A stretch of 43,766 nucleotides of DNA, from NCBI GenBank assembly GCA_001970955.1, contig MPUH01000596.1:1-43766 (forward strand). Direction: 5' to 3'. The notes under the pieces are model-generated. The model saw only the letters and a program-made list of their open reading frames with translations, ran no database searches and was not told the origin of the DNA. How positions within the stretch are numbered: position 1 is the stretch's first letter; every line of letters starts with the position of its first letter. This DNA is from Stentor coeruleus (lineage: Eukaryota; Ciliophora; Heterotrichea; Heterotrichida; Stentoridae). The translations under genes were made by a program, and so were the position numbers. Below are positions 19,479-29,957 of this stretch, piece after piece.

Positions 19479-21116
19479 ATGTATATAAGTTACTTTGAAG
19501 AGTCGAAACTGACCCCAAACCACCATAGAAGTGCTAGTTCTGTTTACTCAAGCAAAGAGAAAAACAGAGAAATGGCTTTTGAAATAGTCAAAGCACAGTC
19601 GAGAATAGTAAAAAAAGAGCAATTAAGGCCGAAAATTTTAATTTCAGGAACTCCACATGAAAAAGTTAAAAACCCATCTGTTTACATTTCACAGGCGCGT
19701 CAGAAATTCCTCCATAAGCAAAACTCAATTACTTTGACAGCTATATCCCAACCAGGGACAGCTTTGTTATCTAGAAAATCTTCTAATCTTATGAGAAAAA
19801 CTTTTCAAAGTTTGCATTTTGCTGAAAGCGCTAAGAATAAAAAATCATCCTTAGAAGACTCAAGTGAAGTTCTTCCTGATTGGCTTATAGAACGGGCTGA
19901 TTTTCAAGAAGTTGTTAAGAATTTTGGTAAAAGCTATGCTTCTGTTGCTAGTATTTGTGCTGAACACCCTTCTGCAAGGTCGCCTGAGAAAAAAAAAGTT
20001 TTGTTTGAATGGATATCAAGTTTGCAGTTTTTTTCAAAAATACCAGCTCGTGTAACTAAAGATGTGTGTGAAAAACTTACAAGACATGATTATGCGGTAG
20101 GTGACATAGTAATCAGAAAAGGAGACAAAGGGGATTGTATTATAATTATATATTCGGGTAAAGTGAATATCTACCTAGAACCTGAAGTTCTTCATTGCAC
20201 TGTAGGGGAAAAAAATGTTATAGGCGAACAAGCTCTCGACAACAGCAAACCCCGCAACGCAACAGTAGTCGCACTCGAGCCCCTTATCACATTTAAACTT
20301 ATGAAATTCGACTACGACACCATCCTCTTAAACATAAAAAAGCAAGAAAAATCAGAAAACCTAACTTTCTTAGCAAACATCAGTTTCTTCAAAGACTGGA
20401 GTTACCTCAAAGTCCAAAACCTCTCATATTACATTCTCCAAAAAACATACAATTCTGAAGAAATAATTTTCGATATAGGTCATCCTAGTGATACATTCTT
20501 TATAATAAGATCAGGACAAGTAGAAATCCAAGCAATGGTTACATTAAATAGAAACAATATTTGGCCAATAGGTGGTAAAGAATGGAAAATACGTGAAGTA
20601 AGTCGAAAATATATTGTAACAATAGCTAAACTTGGACCAGGGGATTATTTTGGAGAATCATGTATTTTAAATCATCGTGATAGGGTAACAAGAGCTGTTT
20701 GTATGAAAAATACTCTTTGTTTAACTGTGAATATTGATGAGTTTTTTGAAATATTTTCATCTAAGGATATTGAAGATATGAAATATAATGCTAGGGTTTT
20801 AATACCTAGTGAACAAGAACTTAAAGCTAAACTTATTGAGGAAATTAAAAGTAAAGTTGTTAATGTAAGATGTATATAGCAACAAGCACTTTTTGATTCG
20901 TTAAATGTTGATTTGAAAAATACGGAAACTAGAGAGAGTTTGCTTGATGATAGGAAGAAAAAACTGAAAAGGTGGATTGGGGGAATGAAAAAAAGACAGG
21001 ACAACGATGCGGAGGAGTTGAATAGGAGGATTGTATCTGAAGAAAAAAAACACAGGAGGATCAATTCGATTAAAAACATGAATTCGTATTTTAAAGTAAG
21101 AGAACTAAGTTCATAA
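19479..21116 (+). CDS. Protein with two cyclic-nucleotide-binding domains, two exons
   Basis: join(19479..20864, 20880..21116) gives 540 residues; the 15-nt intron removes an in-frame TAG. The start is the first in-frame ATG (MYISYFEE). After a basic N-terminal region, domain 1 (about residues 180-290) reads FFSKIPARVTKDV through GDIVIRKGDKGDCIIIIYSG to VIGEQALDNSKPRNATVVA. Domain 2 (about 295-440) has SDTFFIIRSGQVEIQ and the phosphate-binding cassette FGESCILNHRDRVTRAV with the expected Glu and Arg. The tail is a charged helix. Tandem domains recall PKA regulatory subunits, but no inhibitor sequence is obvious. A CNBD2-like or PKA-R-like signalling protein is likely. Confidence 0.87.
20865..20879 (+). 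other. 15-nt intron
   Basis: GTAAGATGTATATAG between Asn and Gln codons. Retention ends the frame at its TAG; removal extends it by 78 codons. Confidence 0.9.
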
Positions 21117-21312
21117 TAATATGATCAAATATTTTCTTTCATTGTAATAATCTCAGGTTTATAAGTTATTAGGTTACTTTATATTAAAATAATAAATCTT
21201 AAACTAACTATAAATCTAAACAACCCACTGCATATAAAAAAAAACAAAATAATAATCCTCATTTCCACACACATCTCTCTATCAAAACCCTTTACAGCAG
21301 TTATAATAAATA

Positions 21313-24300
21313 ATGGGTGTTAAGAAAAAAGAAGAGAAAAAACAAGAAGACGCAATTGACATCAGTACCTTGCCACCATGCAAAACAATGATAATCTCTC
21401 TAATTTGGCATCCTTACCTCGCTTTATTATCCAAATATCTAAAAATCCATGACTTCAAGCTCATAACCCGGGAAGAACTCATCGCTTCAGTCAAAGAAAA
21501 AGCTCTTGAACCAACCCCCACAAACCTCTCAACCATCTGCAAAAACAAAATCGAAGAGCTTCAACTGCCAATAAGAAAAGAAAAAAAAGAAGCCCTTAAA
21601 AAAGAAGAAAACTCAGGGAAATACGATCTAGTCATCATATTAAAAGGTTTTCCTCTTACCTTAGAAGAAACAATTGAATTAGACACTTATGAACTTCTTA
21701 TAGAAACTTTAATGTATATGAGACCAACAATCAATCATATAAACAATCATTTAAAAAAACGTACTGAAATTTATAATAACAAAGTTCAAGAACTTACAAA
21801 TAATGGCTTAGACCCTTCAACTCTTATTCAACCTATTCTTCCTGATTTATACCCTCCAGTAATCCACACACTAGATAAATTTTCTATAGAAAAAAAACAA
21901 TATAAAAATCTTCATATAAAAGTTTATGAGTTCGAAAGTGAAGAGGATTTAGAATCTAAAGATGAAGCTAAAGAGGAAAAAGAAGAAGTTAAAAAAAAAG
22001 ATGTCAAAGCTCCTGTGAAAAAAGGAGAAGAACCTAAAGATGAAGAAATCGATCCTAATGATCCGAAGATTAAGTTTTGTATGGGTTATTTGGAAGATGT
22101 GAAAAATTTGATAAACTCAAAAAATGCTTATGAATATTGGAGAAGGACTATAAAACTTTTGCCGTTGTTTCCTGATAAAACATCTTTGCAGACTTCGAAA
22201 TCTCAAGCTTCACTTGAAAGTACAGGTAGAAGGTCTGATGTTGTAGAGAAATCTGATATAAGTTTAGATGAACTTCCTAAAACTTGGGATTTTTCTTATT
22301 ACAATGCTTGTATATCAACATTACCAGATTCAGCTTGTACTCCTGGGCTTTTCCTTGGCTGTGCTTTACGTTGGCTATGTAGGGATTCTGTAAATTCTCA
22401 GTTGTTTTTTAAATCAAAACCTCATAACGAAGCTTTGACTATTTTAAATTTCAATGATAGGGTCAAAATAAGAGGAGAAAAAAATTATTTTTATATGAGT
22501 GAAAACGAACTTCCTGAAACTTTAGAGAAAATCATGAGTACACAAAACATACCTGGAGTTAATAGATATCAACTTCCTAATAAAACCCCAGACCCAGAAA
22601 GATTAGCTGAGACTACAAAACTCTTATCATTCGCCTCTTTCCCTGCAGAATATTATGAAAGGTCATTAACTTTGATTGAGTTTGAAAAAATTCTTGGCAG
22701 AGTACATACTGAACGTGCATGGAATTTTGGTAATAGGATTTATGAAGAAAATTTATCAATAGAAGATTTCTATCAAGTGCATTTGAAAATGAGTATTTTC
22801 GAACCTGAAATCCTTACTGAGTATGATAAAAGGACAGATTCGTTACTTTTGTGTATGTATTTCAGAACACCTCCAGGGAGGATAATAAGAAAAGCATGGA
22901 AGACAAAATGGAAAGTATGTCCGAATTATTGTCAATTTTTGAATATGTTTCATGATAAAGAAAGTAATGTTTTTTATGATATTGACCCTAACCTTGTAGG
23001 ACCGATAAAGGAAAGGTCTAAAATTATGTACCCAGCTGATAATAGTGTTATTAAAATGATTGAGTATCATGCTGGGCCTAGAAAAAATTATTATGATGAA
23101 AATTTACTTAGACCCAGATATAGGCCGATTGTGTATAAGGATGGATGGTATTTCGGTATTAGGAAACATGGGGGAAATGAGTTCTGGGCTAATTTTGATA
23201 AAGAAAGGATACTAGCGGAAATGGGAGAAAATGGCTTGGAATTGAATTTCACCCTTGAAAGCGGGCTTATTGTTAAAATACTCCCAGGTGGCGAGATTCT
23301 TCAACAGAAACCTAATAGCGAAGAAGAAAATCGAGTTATTTTCCCTAATGGTTCTGTTGCTAGATACAAAAAAGATGGGAGTATTGAATTACTTATGCCT
23401 ACAGGTGAAGTATCTGTTCAAAGTAAAGACAAACTTTGGGTTATCACAAACAACAAAGGTCGCCGTCTAGCAAAAAGAAACCGAAACAGTTTCCCAATGG
23501 ACCGTATTCAAGTAACAACTCAAATCGACGCTGAAACTTTAGCTAAAGTTATAATCAGAGAAGATCTTGTCTTATCTTTAAAATTCAGTGATTCATCTTT
23601 TGCTGTCCTTCATCAAGATGGGACAAGAATCTATACTTCAGCTGATAAAAACACAATCTTCATTGAATGTGCTGGTTATGCGCCAGTTAGAATATATAAA
23701 GATTCTATTAAAGCTAGACAAAATACTATAATCGGCCTTGGAAGTTCTGATTCAGGTTTAGGTGCAGAAGATATAATGCTTAGATCAAATGATGGGGTTT
23801 TAATTGAAACTGTATTACCAAACAGTACAAAAATCCAAAGTTTTGTTCAGAAACAAGAACTTGAAGCTTATAATCAATTTTCTATAAACAGAGTTAATTT
23901 AGTTAAAAGACAAGATGGGACGATTATGAAAACTTCACAAGATGGAGAAGTTGTGTTTATAACAGCTGAAGCTAGGGATATACTTGCTAAAGCTAATGGA
24001 GATAATGCGTATTTTTATGATATTTTTACTTTACCTGATGAGAGGAATTCTGGGGTTTATACTATAAGAGTTGATACTGGGAAATTATGGACTAAAGATA
24101 ATGAAGGGAATTATTTTGAAGTTACTACAGATGGGAAAGCTATTGAAAGATTAGCTGTGTCGCTTAATGTTGAAGATACGGAACCAATGTCCCCTTATTT
24201 GTCGGAAGGGGAGTATATTGACCCTGAATGTAAGTTTTTACCCCCACCAGCAACGATTATCCCACCTAGGCTTTTTGTTGTTAGGGATAATAAAGCTAAG

Positions 24301-24855
24301 GAGTTTTTTGAAGAGTCGCAGTTAGAGTATCATTTTTTGAACTTTGAAGGGAAGCATGTTAAAGAAGAATGTAAAGGCTACACCGCTCATTCATGGATTA
24401 AAGAAAAAGATGATAAAGATGCTTATACCTTCCCTGGATCACCTTTTCAAACCTATTCTCTACCAAAGTTAGTTTCGCCAATACTACAAACTCTGATTTT
24501 ATCTCCAACACCTATACTTGTAAGCTATGTTTTCAGGAGGATTTATGAATATCCAGCTATTGATGAAGAAAGAAGAGAAATTATTCAAAAAGATTCAGAG
24601 AAATATGAAGAATGGAAAGATGCTAAAGAAAAAGAGAAAAAAAGACTTGAAATTAATGACCCTAGAAATGATGTGGAAAAAACAAAATATGAACAGTTTA
24701 TGCAGAGGCTAATGAAATTTAGAGGATATGTTGAACCTAAAGTTGAAAAGGAAGAAAGTGATAAATTCTCGGATTTCTATGTTGAACTTAGTGATGAAGA
24801 GCCTGGGGAAATACCTGAGATAAAGGTTTCTAGTTTAAAGATGGAGTCAGTTTAG
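21313..24855 (+). CDS. SPAG17: SPAG17/PF6-like central-apparatus protein
   Basis: A long 1180-aa single frame. The N-terminal region (IISLIWHPYLALLSKYL) and a charged KEEKEEVKKKD linker (residues about 220-255) precede a helical middle part with FEKILGRVHTERAWNFGNRI. The second half shows strand repeats with Gly turns, such as GLIVKILPGGEILQQKP, FPNGSVARYKKDGSIELLMP and FAVLHQDGTRIYTS, and the phrase TTQIDAETLAKVIIREDLVL. These fit SPAG17/PF6, a scaffold of the C1a projection of the ciliary central pair. At 1180 aa it is roughly half the length of the human protein, so it may be a reduced version. It stops at TAG; the 3' end is copied in a contig-join artefact just downstream. Confidence 0.72.
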   Translation: MGVKKKEEKKQEDAIDISTLPPCKTMIISLIWHPYLALLSKYLKIHDFKLITREELIASVKEKALEPTPTNLSTICKNKIEELQLPIRKEKKEALKKEENSGKYDLVIILKGFPLTLEETIELDTYELLIETLMYMRPTINHINNHLKKRTEIYNNKVQELTNNGLDPSTLIQPILPDLYPPVIHTLDKFSIEKKQYKNLHIKVYEFESEEDLESKDEAKEEKEEVKKKDVKAPVKKGEEPKDEEIDPNDPKIKFCMGYLEDVKNLINSKNAYEYWRRTIKLLPLFPDKTSLQTSKSQASLESTGRRSDVVEKSDISLDELPKTWDFSYYNACISTLPDSACTPGLFLGCALRWLCRDSVNSQLFFKSKPHNEALTILNFNDRVKIRGEKNYFYMSENELPETLEKIMSTQNIPGVNRYQLPNKTPDPERLAETTKLLSFASFPAEYYERSLTLIEFEKILGRVHTERAWNFGNRIYEENLSIEDFYQVHLKMSIFEPEILTEYDKRTDSLLLCMYFRTPPGRIIRKAWKTKWKVCPNYCQFLNMFHDKESNVFYDIDPNLVGPIKERSKIMYPADNSVIKMIEYHAGPRKNYYDENLLRPRYRPIVYKDGWYFGIRKHGGNEFWANFDKERILAEMGENGLELNFTLESGLIVKILPGGEILQQKPNSEEENRVIFPNGSVARYKKDGSIELLMPTGEVSVQSKDKLWVITNNKGRRLAKRNRNSFPMDRIQVTTQIDAETLAKVIIREDLVLSLKFSDSSFAVLHQDGTRIYTSADKNTIFIECAGYAPVRIYKDSIKARQNTIIGLGSSDSGLGAEDIMLRSNDGVLIETVLPNSTKIQSFVQKQELEAYNQFSINRVNLVKRQDGTIMKTSQDGEVVFITAEARDILAKANGDNAYFYDIFTLPDERNSGVYTIRVDTGKLWTKDNEGNYFEVTTDGKAIERLAVSLNVEDTEPMSPYLSEGEYIDPECKFLPPPATIIPPRLFVVRDNKAKEFFEESQLEYHFLNFEGKHVKEECKGYTAHSWIKEKDDKDAYTFPGSPFQTYSLPKLVSPILQTLILSPTPILVSYVFRRIYEYPAIDEERREIIQKDSEKYEEWKDAKEKEKKRLEINDPRNDVEKTKYEQFMQRLMKFRGYVEPKVEKEESDKFSDFYVELSDEEPGEIPEIKVSSLKMESV

Positions 24856-25087
24856 ATAAGTTATTTTTTAATATGATTAGCAGATGCTATGATTTTTTGT
24901 CAAGGATTTCATTAATTACACCAATATTTTTTATTAAAAAAAANGCCTGGGGAAATACCTGAGATAAAGGTTTCTAGTTTAAAGATGGAGTCAGTTTAGA
25001 TAAGTTATTTTTTAATATGATTGGCAGATGCTATGATTTTTTGTCAAGGATTTCATTAATTACACCAATATTTTTTATTAAAAAAAA
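24801..25087. repeat. 143-bp direct duplication around a single N (contig join)
   Basis: 24801-24943 and 24945-25087 match with one substitution seen (ATTAGCAG against ATTGGCAG), with the N at 24944 between. The first copy contains the last codons of the SPAG17-like gene, so the second is a spurious gene tail. Confidence 0.9.
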
Positions 25088-25489
25088 TACAAAATTTCTG
25101 AATAGCATAATAATCATATCAACTTAGCCATTAATGCTTGATAACCTAAAATACACTATATTCATTTTCCATTTTTTACCCCGATTTTCTAGTTTTTCAA
25201 TTAAAACAGCAAAATATATTCTCATTTTTTTAATACCAATAAGCAATTCACTAATCACACTTATAATCTCCTTTCAATTCCTAAGTAATTCCTAAAATTA
25301 ATTTCTCTTAGCATTAATTTCTCATTTCCCATACATTCAAAACTCATATAAAAGCCCAACANGCATTAATTTCTCATTTCCCATACATTCAAAACTCATA
25401 TAAAAGCCCAACAACAATCATTCAATAATCCTCTATAAAATCTAAACCTTTTAATAATCCCTACTAATCTCTCCCGCATATATTTAAAT
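25088..25489. other. Intergenic, C-rich, with a contig-join duplication
   Basis: A/C-rich leader of the next plus-strand gene. It contains the 51-bp duplication at 25311-25413. CTATAAAA at about 25432 lies some 50 nt before the ATG. No gene. Confidence 0.5.
25311..25413. repeat. 51-bp direct duplication around a single N (contig join)
   Basis: 25311-25361 and 25363-25413 are identical around the N at 25362. Confidence 0.9.
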
Positions 25490-26629
25490 ATGGGTCAAAG
25501 TCTTCCAACTGTTTCCGATACTGAAGTCCTGCAAAACCGTATCAACAAATCCAACACCCTCTTAGAACGGCGTGAAAAGGTCAAAAAAGTTTATTCCTCT
25601 ATGATTTCTCGTGTACTAAACAAACAACAAGCGGGAACATTCGACCTGGCAATGTTCCCTGACTCAATAATCTTCACAATCCTCGAGTTCCTCTCTGGAG
25701 AAATCCCAACTCTCTTATCAGTATCTGCATTATGGCATTTCCGTATAACCGAAGTAATGGATCATGCATTTAACTCAATCGAGTCCCAATTCGCTTTAAT
25801 TCACTCACATCTTTTTATATTCAAAACAAGTTATCAAAGTAGTCAAAAAATCTCAATAACAGGTAAACAAGGTATAAGAGTTGATCGTGTTATGATCATA
25901 GAACCATTACCAATATTAGCTCATCATACTATAAAACTTAGGTATTTATACAAGATTTTCAAGTCATTACAAGTTTATAAAGCTGAGTTTAAGTTAGATT
26001 GTATAAAATCAGGAAAAAGACACACTTGGAGTTATAGGGATTCTAGTAGAGAACAAGGAGTTGATGTTAAAGCTTACTCACAACAAATCCCTGCAGTATG
26101 TGTTGGTGATGGTATTGAATTCGCTATTAATTGGTTTAGTCTTATAGGTCTAGTTCGTATTGATAGTATCAAATGGCAACCACCTCTTATACAAGATACA
26201 AGGGCGATAGAAAGAGTTCTTAGTACTGTTCCTGATGAAGTCCCTAGAAATGAGTATGACCCAAATCAAAAAAAAGCGTATTTGTATAAAATTTCTAGGA
26301 CTTGCGAACTTGAGACACCAGAAATTGAATGGTATGATAGTAAGTATTATACGGCACCTTCACGAGCTTTGAAATATGATAATTTTCTACCTTTTCTTAG
26401 GTTGATAAAATTTGAACATGCTGGTGCTGATGTTGTTTTATCGAAAAATACTTTTAGAGCTGAAACTGTAGGAATTATCCCTGAGGCTAGGAAAGTTTTT
26501 GGTGTTGGGGTCGAGATTAGGGAAAAAGATATAAGACAGGAAGTTAAAAGAATGGGGTTACTTTATGATAGACATAGACCTATACATTTACGGGTTGGGG
26601 ATGTTTTTGTTTTGTATGTGAGCTCATGA
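25490..26629 (+). CDS. F-box-like protein with N-myristoylation signal
   Basis: The protein has 379 aa and starts MGQSLPT (Gly2 and a polar start fit N-myristoylation). Residues about 54-90 (FPDSIIFTILEFLSGE, LLSVSALWHFRI) have the pattern of an F-box, the SKP1-binding motif of SCF ubiquitin ligases: L/F-P-x-x-[IL] and, about 25 residues on, V/S-x-x-W. The remaining 280 residues are mixed alpha/beta with conserved-looking aromatics and match no domain I know; they may select the substrate. It has a single exon and ends in TGA. Confidence 0.7.
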   Translation: MGQSLPTVSDTEVLQNRINKSNTLLERREKVKKVYSSMISRVLNKQQAGTFDLAMFPDSIIFTILEFLSGEIPTLLSVSALWHFRITEVMDHAFNSIESQFALIHSHLFIFKTSYQSSQKISITGKQGIRVDRVMIIEPLPILAHHTIKLRYLYKIFKSLQVYKAEFKLDCIKSGKRHTWSYRDSSREQGVDVKAYSQQIPAVCVGDGIEFAINWFSLIGLVRIDSIKWQPPLIQDTRAIERVLSTVPDEVPRNEYDPNQKKAYLYKISRTCELETPEIEWYDSKYYTAPSRALKYDNFLPFLRLIKFEHAGADVVLSKNTFRAETVGIIPEARKVFGVGVEIREKDIRQEVKRMGLLYDRHRPIHLRVGDVFVLYVSS

Positions 26630-27228
26630 GTAGAAATTAAATATTTTATATTAATTTGATTGAAGATGATGAGTTTGAGTTTAGGGAATGATTGAGTTTT
26701 GGGTTTTCAACTTTAGCATCCTAGTCACAACTTCCTCACCATAATAGTAAAACCCTTAAAACAATATTTTCCAAGTAAAATCCTAAAATAATTTAAAAAA
26801 ACCACACATAACCCTTCCTTAAAATTCCCAACCATCATCCAAACAAAATCCTCTTCNTTCACCATAATAGTAAAACCCTTAAAACAATATTTTCCAAGTA
26901 AAATCCTAAAATAATTAAAAAAACCACACATAACCCTTCCTTAAAATTCCCAACCATCATCCAAACAAAATCCTCTTCACAATTTTCTATAATCACCAAT
27001 CCAAAACAAAAAAAAACTGCATTTCCTAATTTTATTTTCTAAAATCCTCTCTATTTTCTATATAAATCCTTCTTTAAAAATAAGTTTAACCTACTAAAAC
27101 CCTTAATTTATTTTATTATTCTCTTCATATTCCAAAAAAACCACTATCCAAAATTTCTATCTATTTCAATAGCATTACATATTAACTTTCTTATAAAATA
27201 ACCTAATTTTTTATATTATATCATACTA
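26630..27228. other. Intergenic, with a contig-join duplication, no gene
   Basis: Short G-rich trailer, then C-rich leader DNA containing the 120-bp duplication. After collapsing the artefact the true spacer is about 480 bp. Confidence 0.5.
26736..26978. repeat. About 120-bp direct duplication around a single N (contig join)
   Basis: 26736-26856 and 26859-26978 match except for one T fewer in the second copy; N at 26857. Confidence 0.88.
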
Positions 27229-28524
27229 ATGGAAGGAATACCAGAAGGAAAATTAGTCCCTTTTGAAGCTTACCGATATTGGCCTAAAGACACTTATATT
27301 TACAGTGGTACAGGTAAATCAATAGTTCGTTATATTTTTTACAATATTGAATTTACTGATTTCGAACTAACTCAACTTGAAATGTTTAAAAATTATATCA
27401 AAGAACAAGAACCGAATTTACAATTGACTGAGTTTTTTATAGATCAAGAACTTCTTAGAATGTTACTTGGATGCAAATTCTGTATGAAAAAATCCTTGTT
27501 AGCATTAAAAAATGCTATCAAGTGGAGAAGTGAGAATTTGGGGAAAAGCTTTTTTTCTATACTTCCTTTTTGTGAACATCTTTTGAATTCTGGGTTTATT
27601 TACTTTCATGGACGAGATCATAGGTTTAGACCTTTGCTTGTGTTGAATATAGGGAAATTAGATTTAGTGAATAATACTGTGACGGATTATTGTAATTTAC
27701 TTTGCTTTTTGTTGGAATTTGCGATACAAAAACTTTTGTTGCCTGGACAAATAGAAAATTGGATTGTAATTACTGACCTTAATAATAAAGGTCTAAGTGA
27801 TTTGCCTATAAATGGTTTGAAAAATATTATCAAGGTTTTGCAGGACAATTTTCGATGCAGAATGATTGTAAATTATGTCGTAAATGCACCTTCCTCTCTT
27901 TACTTTTTCTGGAGTATCATAAAAAAACTAATCGAAGAGCACACTATAAAAAAAATCCGAATCTTAAAAGAATCAATTCCAGCAGAAATGTTTTCACACT
28001 TCTCAAAAACCCAAGTTGAAATAAAATACGGTGGTTCCTCTCCAAATCTAATTTCTTTCTGGCCACCCTGTTTTCCCCCTGGTCCATTTTCAACGGAAGG
28101 AGAAAACATAGAAAATATTTTAAGTGATATATCAACATACAATATCTACAACATGACAAAATCAGAAGTTTCAAGTGAAATGGGAGAAATAACAGAAGAT
28201 ATTAATATTATACTTCCAGATGTACCTAGACATTCTTTATGTTTTCGGGATTTCAGATATGAAAATATAGAACATAATTTTAGACAGACTACTTCAACCC
28301 ATAGGTTTAGTTTGGATATTATAAAAAGTCCTAAAAGCAATTATTCTCAAGCATATTCTTTGAGGAATAGTAGGAAATCAAGCTTTTTTGAATCTCCTCA
28401 AAAAGAAGTTATAGATGAAGAGATAGGATATTTTCCAGAGAGGATTTCTGATGTAAGATTTGTGGAAGAAAATGGAGTTGTCGAAGATGAGGAGTTTAAT
28501 TATAAGGCTAAAGAAGATGTTTGA
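27229..28524 (+). CDS. SEC14/CRAL-TRIO lipid-transfer protein
   Basis: The frame as written encodes 431 aa. Residues about 60-110 are the N-terminal helices (CRAL-TRIO-N: ELLRMLLGCKFCMKKSLLAL followed by KWR). They precede a CRAL-TRIO lipid-binding domain with FYFHGRDHRFRPLLVL-like strands, WIVITDLNNKGLSDLP, NFRCRMIVNYVVNAPSSLYFFW and a C-terminal IKYGG. Such proteins carry phosphoinositides or other lipids between membranes. A Ser-rich tail follows. The frame stops at a TGA (28522-28524) between two copies of a 36-nt segment. Reading past it, or collapsing the repeat, continues to a TAA at 28663-28665 and adds a Cys-containing tail (KICNFCSKKRC). The true end is probably 28665. Confidence 0.83.
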   Translation: MEGIPEGKLVPFEAYRYWPKDTYIYSGTGKSIVRYIFYNIEFTDFELTQLEMFKNYIKEQEPNLQLTEFFIDQELLRMLLGCKFCMKKSLLALKNAIKWRSENLGKSFFSILPFCEHLLNSGFIYFHGRDHRFRPLLVLNIGKLDLVNNTVTDYCNLLCFLLEFAIQKLLLPGQIENWIVITDLNNKGLSDLPINGLKNIIKVLQDNFRCRMIVNYVVNAPSSLYFFWSIIKKLIEEHTIKKIRILKESIPAEMFSHFSKTQVEIKYGGSSPNLISFWPPCFPPGPFSTEGENIENILSDISTYNIYNMTKSEVSSEMGEITEDINIILPDVPRHSLCFRDFRYENIEHNFRQTTSTHRFSLDIIKSPKSNYSQAYSLRNSRKSSFFESPQKEVIDEEIGYFPERISDVRFVEENGVVEDEEFNYKAKEDV

Positions 28525-28564
28525 ACCATCGAAGATGAGGAGTTTAATTATAAGGCTAAAGAAG
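28481..28564. repeat. 36-bp direct repeat at the end of the SEC14-like gene
   Basis: 28481-28516 equals 28529-28564; the spacing is 48 nt and keeps frame. The 12 nt after copy 1 look like a damaged version of what follows copy 2 (ATGTTTGAACCA against TGTTTGATAAACCA), suggesting an unmerged contig overlap without N. Confidence 0.75.
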
Positions 28565-28798
28565 TGTTTGATAAACCAATTGATGAACAAAAAAATGCAC
28601 AGAATAAAACTAGGCTTGGGAAGATATGCAATTTTTGCTCGAAAAAAAGATGCGAAATATGGTAATATTAGATTGAATAATAGTTTTTTTTTTTAAGAGT
28701 TGTTGTGTTATTATTGATATAAAATTAGGAAAAAATAAGTTATATGATTAGTTGTAGATAATAAGAATATTAAAATAAGATTTCAATATAATTAAACT

Positions 28799-29839
28799 AT
28801 GGACAAAAAACTTGAAGAAATATATGCGAAAGATGAGTTTCTGCAAAGTAAAATCAAAGAACTTGCCCAACTAAAATCTGAGCTTATAATGATGAATAAC
28901 CCAGGAATGCCTAACTTCGACAATTTCTATGTGACTAACGAAAAAGAAGAAAACGACGCAGAAGCAACAAAAAAAGACGCTTTATTAAAAAAACTAGGTA
29001 AAGCTAACTACGAATCTCTTATAAAAGTTTTCATGAAATACAGCTGCGCAAAAGATTATCACAATTCAAGAAAACTAGATAATTTATCTTTTCATCGGTT
29101 TATGGAAGATGCTCTTTTATATACAGTTTCTGTAAGTAAAGTGAATGCAGATTTGATGTTTTATAAGAATAAACAATCAAAAACTATAGATTTTTGGAGT
29201 TTTGTAGAGATTTTGATCAAATTAGCTCGTGTGCATTTTACTACTGAAAAAAAGTATCAGGGTCTTTTAATGTTGATAACTCAAAAACTTATACCGAATC
29301 TTAAACTTGATCAAGAAGCAGCATTATATTTAAGGTATCATCAGATTTTCCAAGATCAGTTAATTACTGGGTTGCTTCAAAATAGGAAATCAACTTTAAA
29401 GATCATTTTCAATATATACAAGTCGTCTAATTCAGCTGATATGGACTTAGTACCTGTTTCTTTACGTTCAAAAAAGAAAGGGAATAAAGTTGAAAGGATA
29501 CCAAGGATTACTGTAAAAGGGTTTATTAACTTTTTGACTGCTTTTGAGTTTCTTCCTGAACTTATCTCAAGTATGGCTGCTTCTAAGCTTTTTAGAGCTG
29601 TTCCTTGTCCAGTTATGTTCAATGAATGTTTAGATTATAAAGAGTTTACAGAAGCTTGTGTATATATTGCTTTGCATATATATGAAAACGAAAGCTATAG
29701 AGATTTCTGTAGGACTCCACAAGAGTATTTAGAAATGTGGTTTAAATATTTAGATGCTCATCCCAAGGCTCTAATACAAAACCCTAATCCTTTGCGTAAT
29801 ACCGTGTATACTTTACAGCAATCAATAGATTTTAGTTAA
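28799..29839 (+). CDS. p25-alpha/TPPP-like protein with two EF-hand-like modules
   Basis: 346 aa, single exon. Residues about 95-145 (LSFHRFMEDA, KVNADLMFYKNKQSKTIDFWSFVEILIKLA) match the p25-alpha motif of tubulin-polymerisation-promoting proteins, in which D.VF.K.K....TI.F..F...L..LA is the core. A second similar module near residues 240-300 ends CLDYKEFTEACVYIALHIYE. The N terminus is a charged helix and a basic linker lies between the modules. TPPP-like proteins bundle microtubules and are common in ciliated protists, so microtubule binding is likely. The loops lack a full set of calcium ligands. Confidence 0.7.
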   Translation: MDKKLEEIYAKDEFLQSKIKELAQLKSELIMMNNPGMPNFDNFYVTNEKEENDAEATKKDALLKKLGKANYESLIKVFMKYSCAKDYHNSRKLDNLSFHRFMEDALLYTVSVSKVNADLMFYKNKQSKTIDFWSFVEILIKLARVHFTTEKKYQGLLMLITQKLIPNLKLDQEAALYLRYHQIFQDQLITGLLQNRKSTLKIIFNIYKSSNSADMDLVPVSLRSKKKGNKVERIPRITVKGFINFLTAFEFLPELISSMAASKLFRAVPCPVMFNECLDYKEFTEACVYIALHIYENESYRDFCRTPQEYLEMWFKYLDAHPKALIQNPNPLRNTVYTLQQSIDFS

Positions 29840-29957
29840 AAAAACTTAGAAAATAGAAAAATTTGCATTTAAAAATCCTATCTTTATATTTTCCTACTTT
29901 TTTTTGTTAACAAAACCTTTAACTTTAACTAAAAAATCTTATAAAATGTGTTATTTA

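Noticed and set aside
23148..23162. GTATTTCGGTATTAG inside the SPAG17-like gene as a hidden 15-nt intron
   Set aside because: Fits the length and ends, but the frame is open without splicing and the encoded YFGI looks acceptable; not decidable from sequence alone.
26627..28524. TGA as a Trp codon (Blepharisma-type code)
   Set aside because: All long genes use TGG only, and the four-exon SHIPPO gene ends cleanly at TGA. The readthrough at 28522 is better explained by the duplication.
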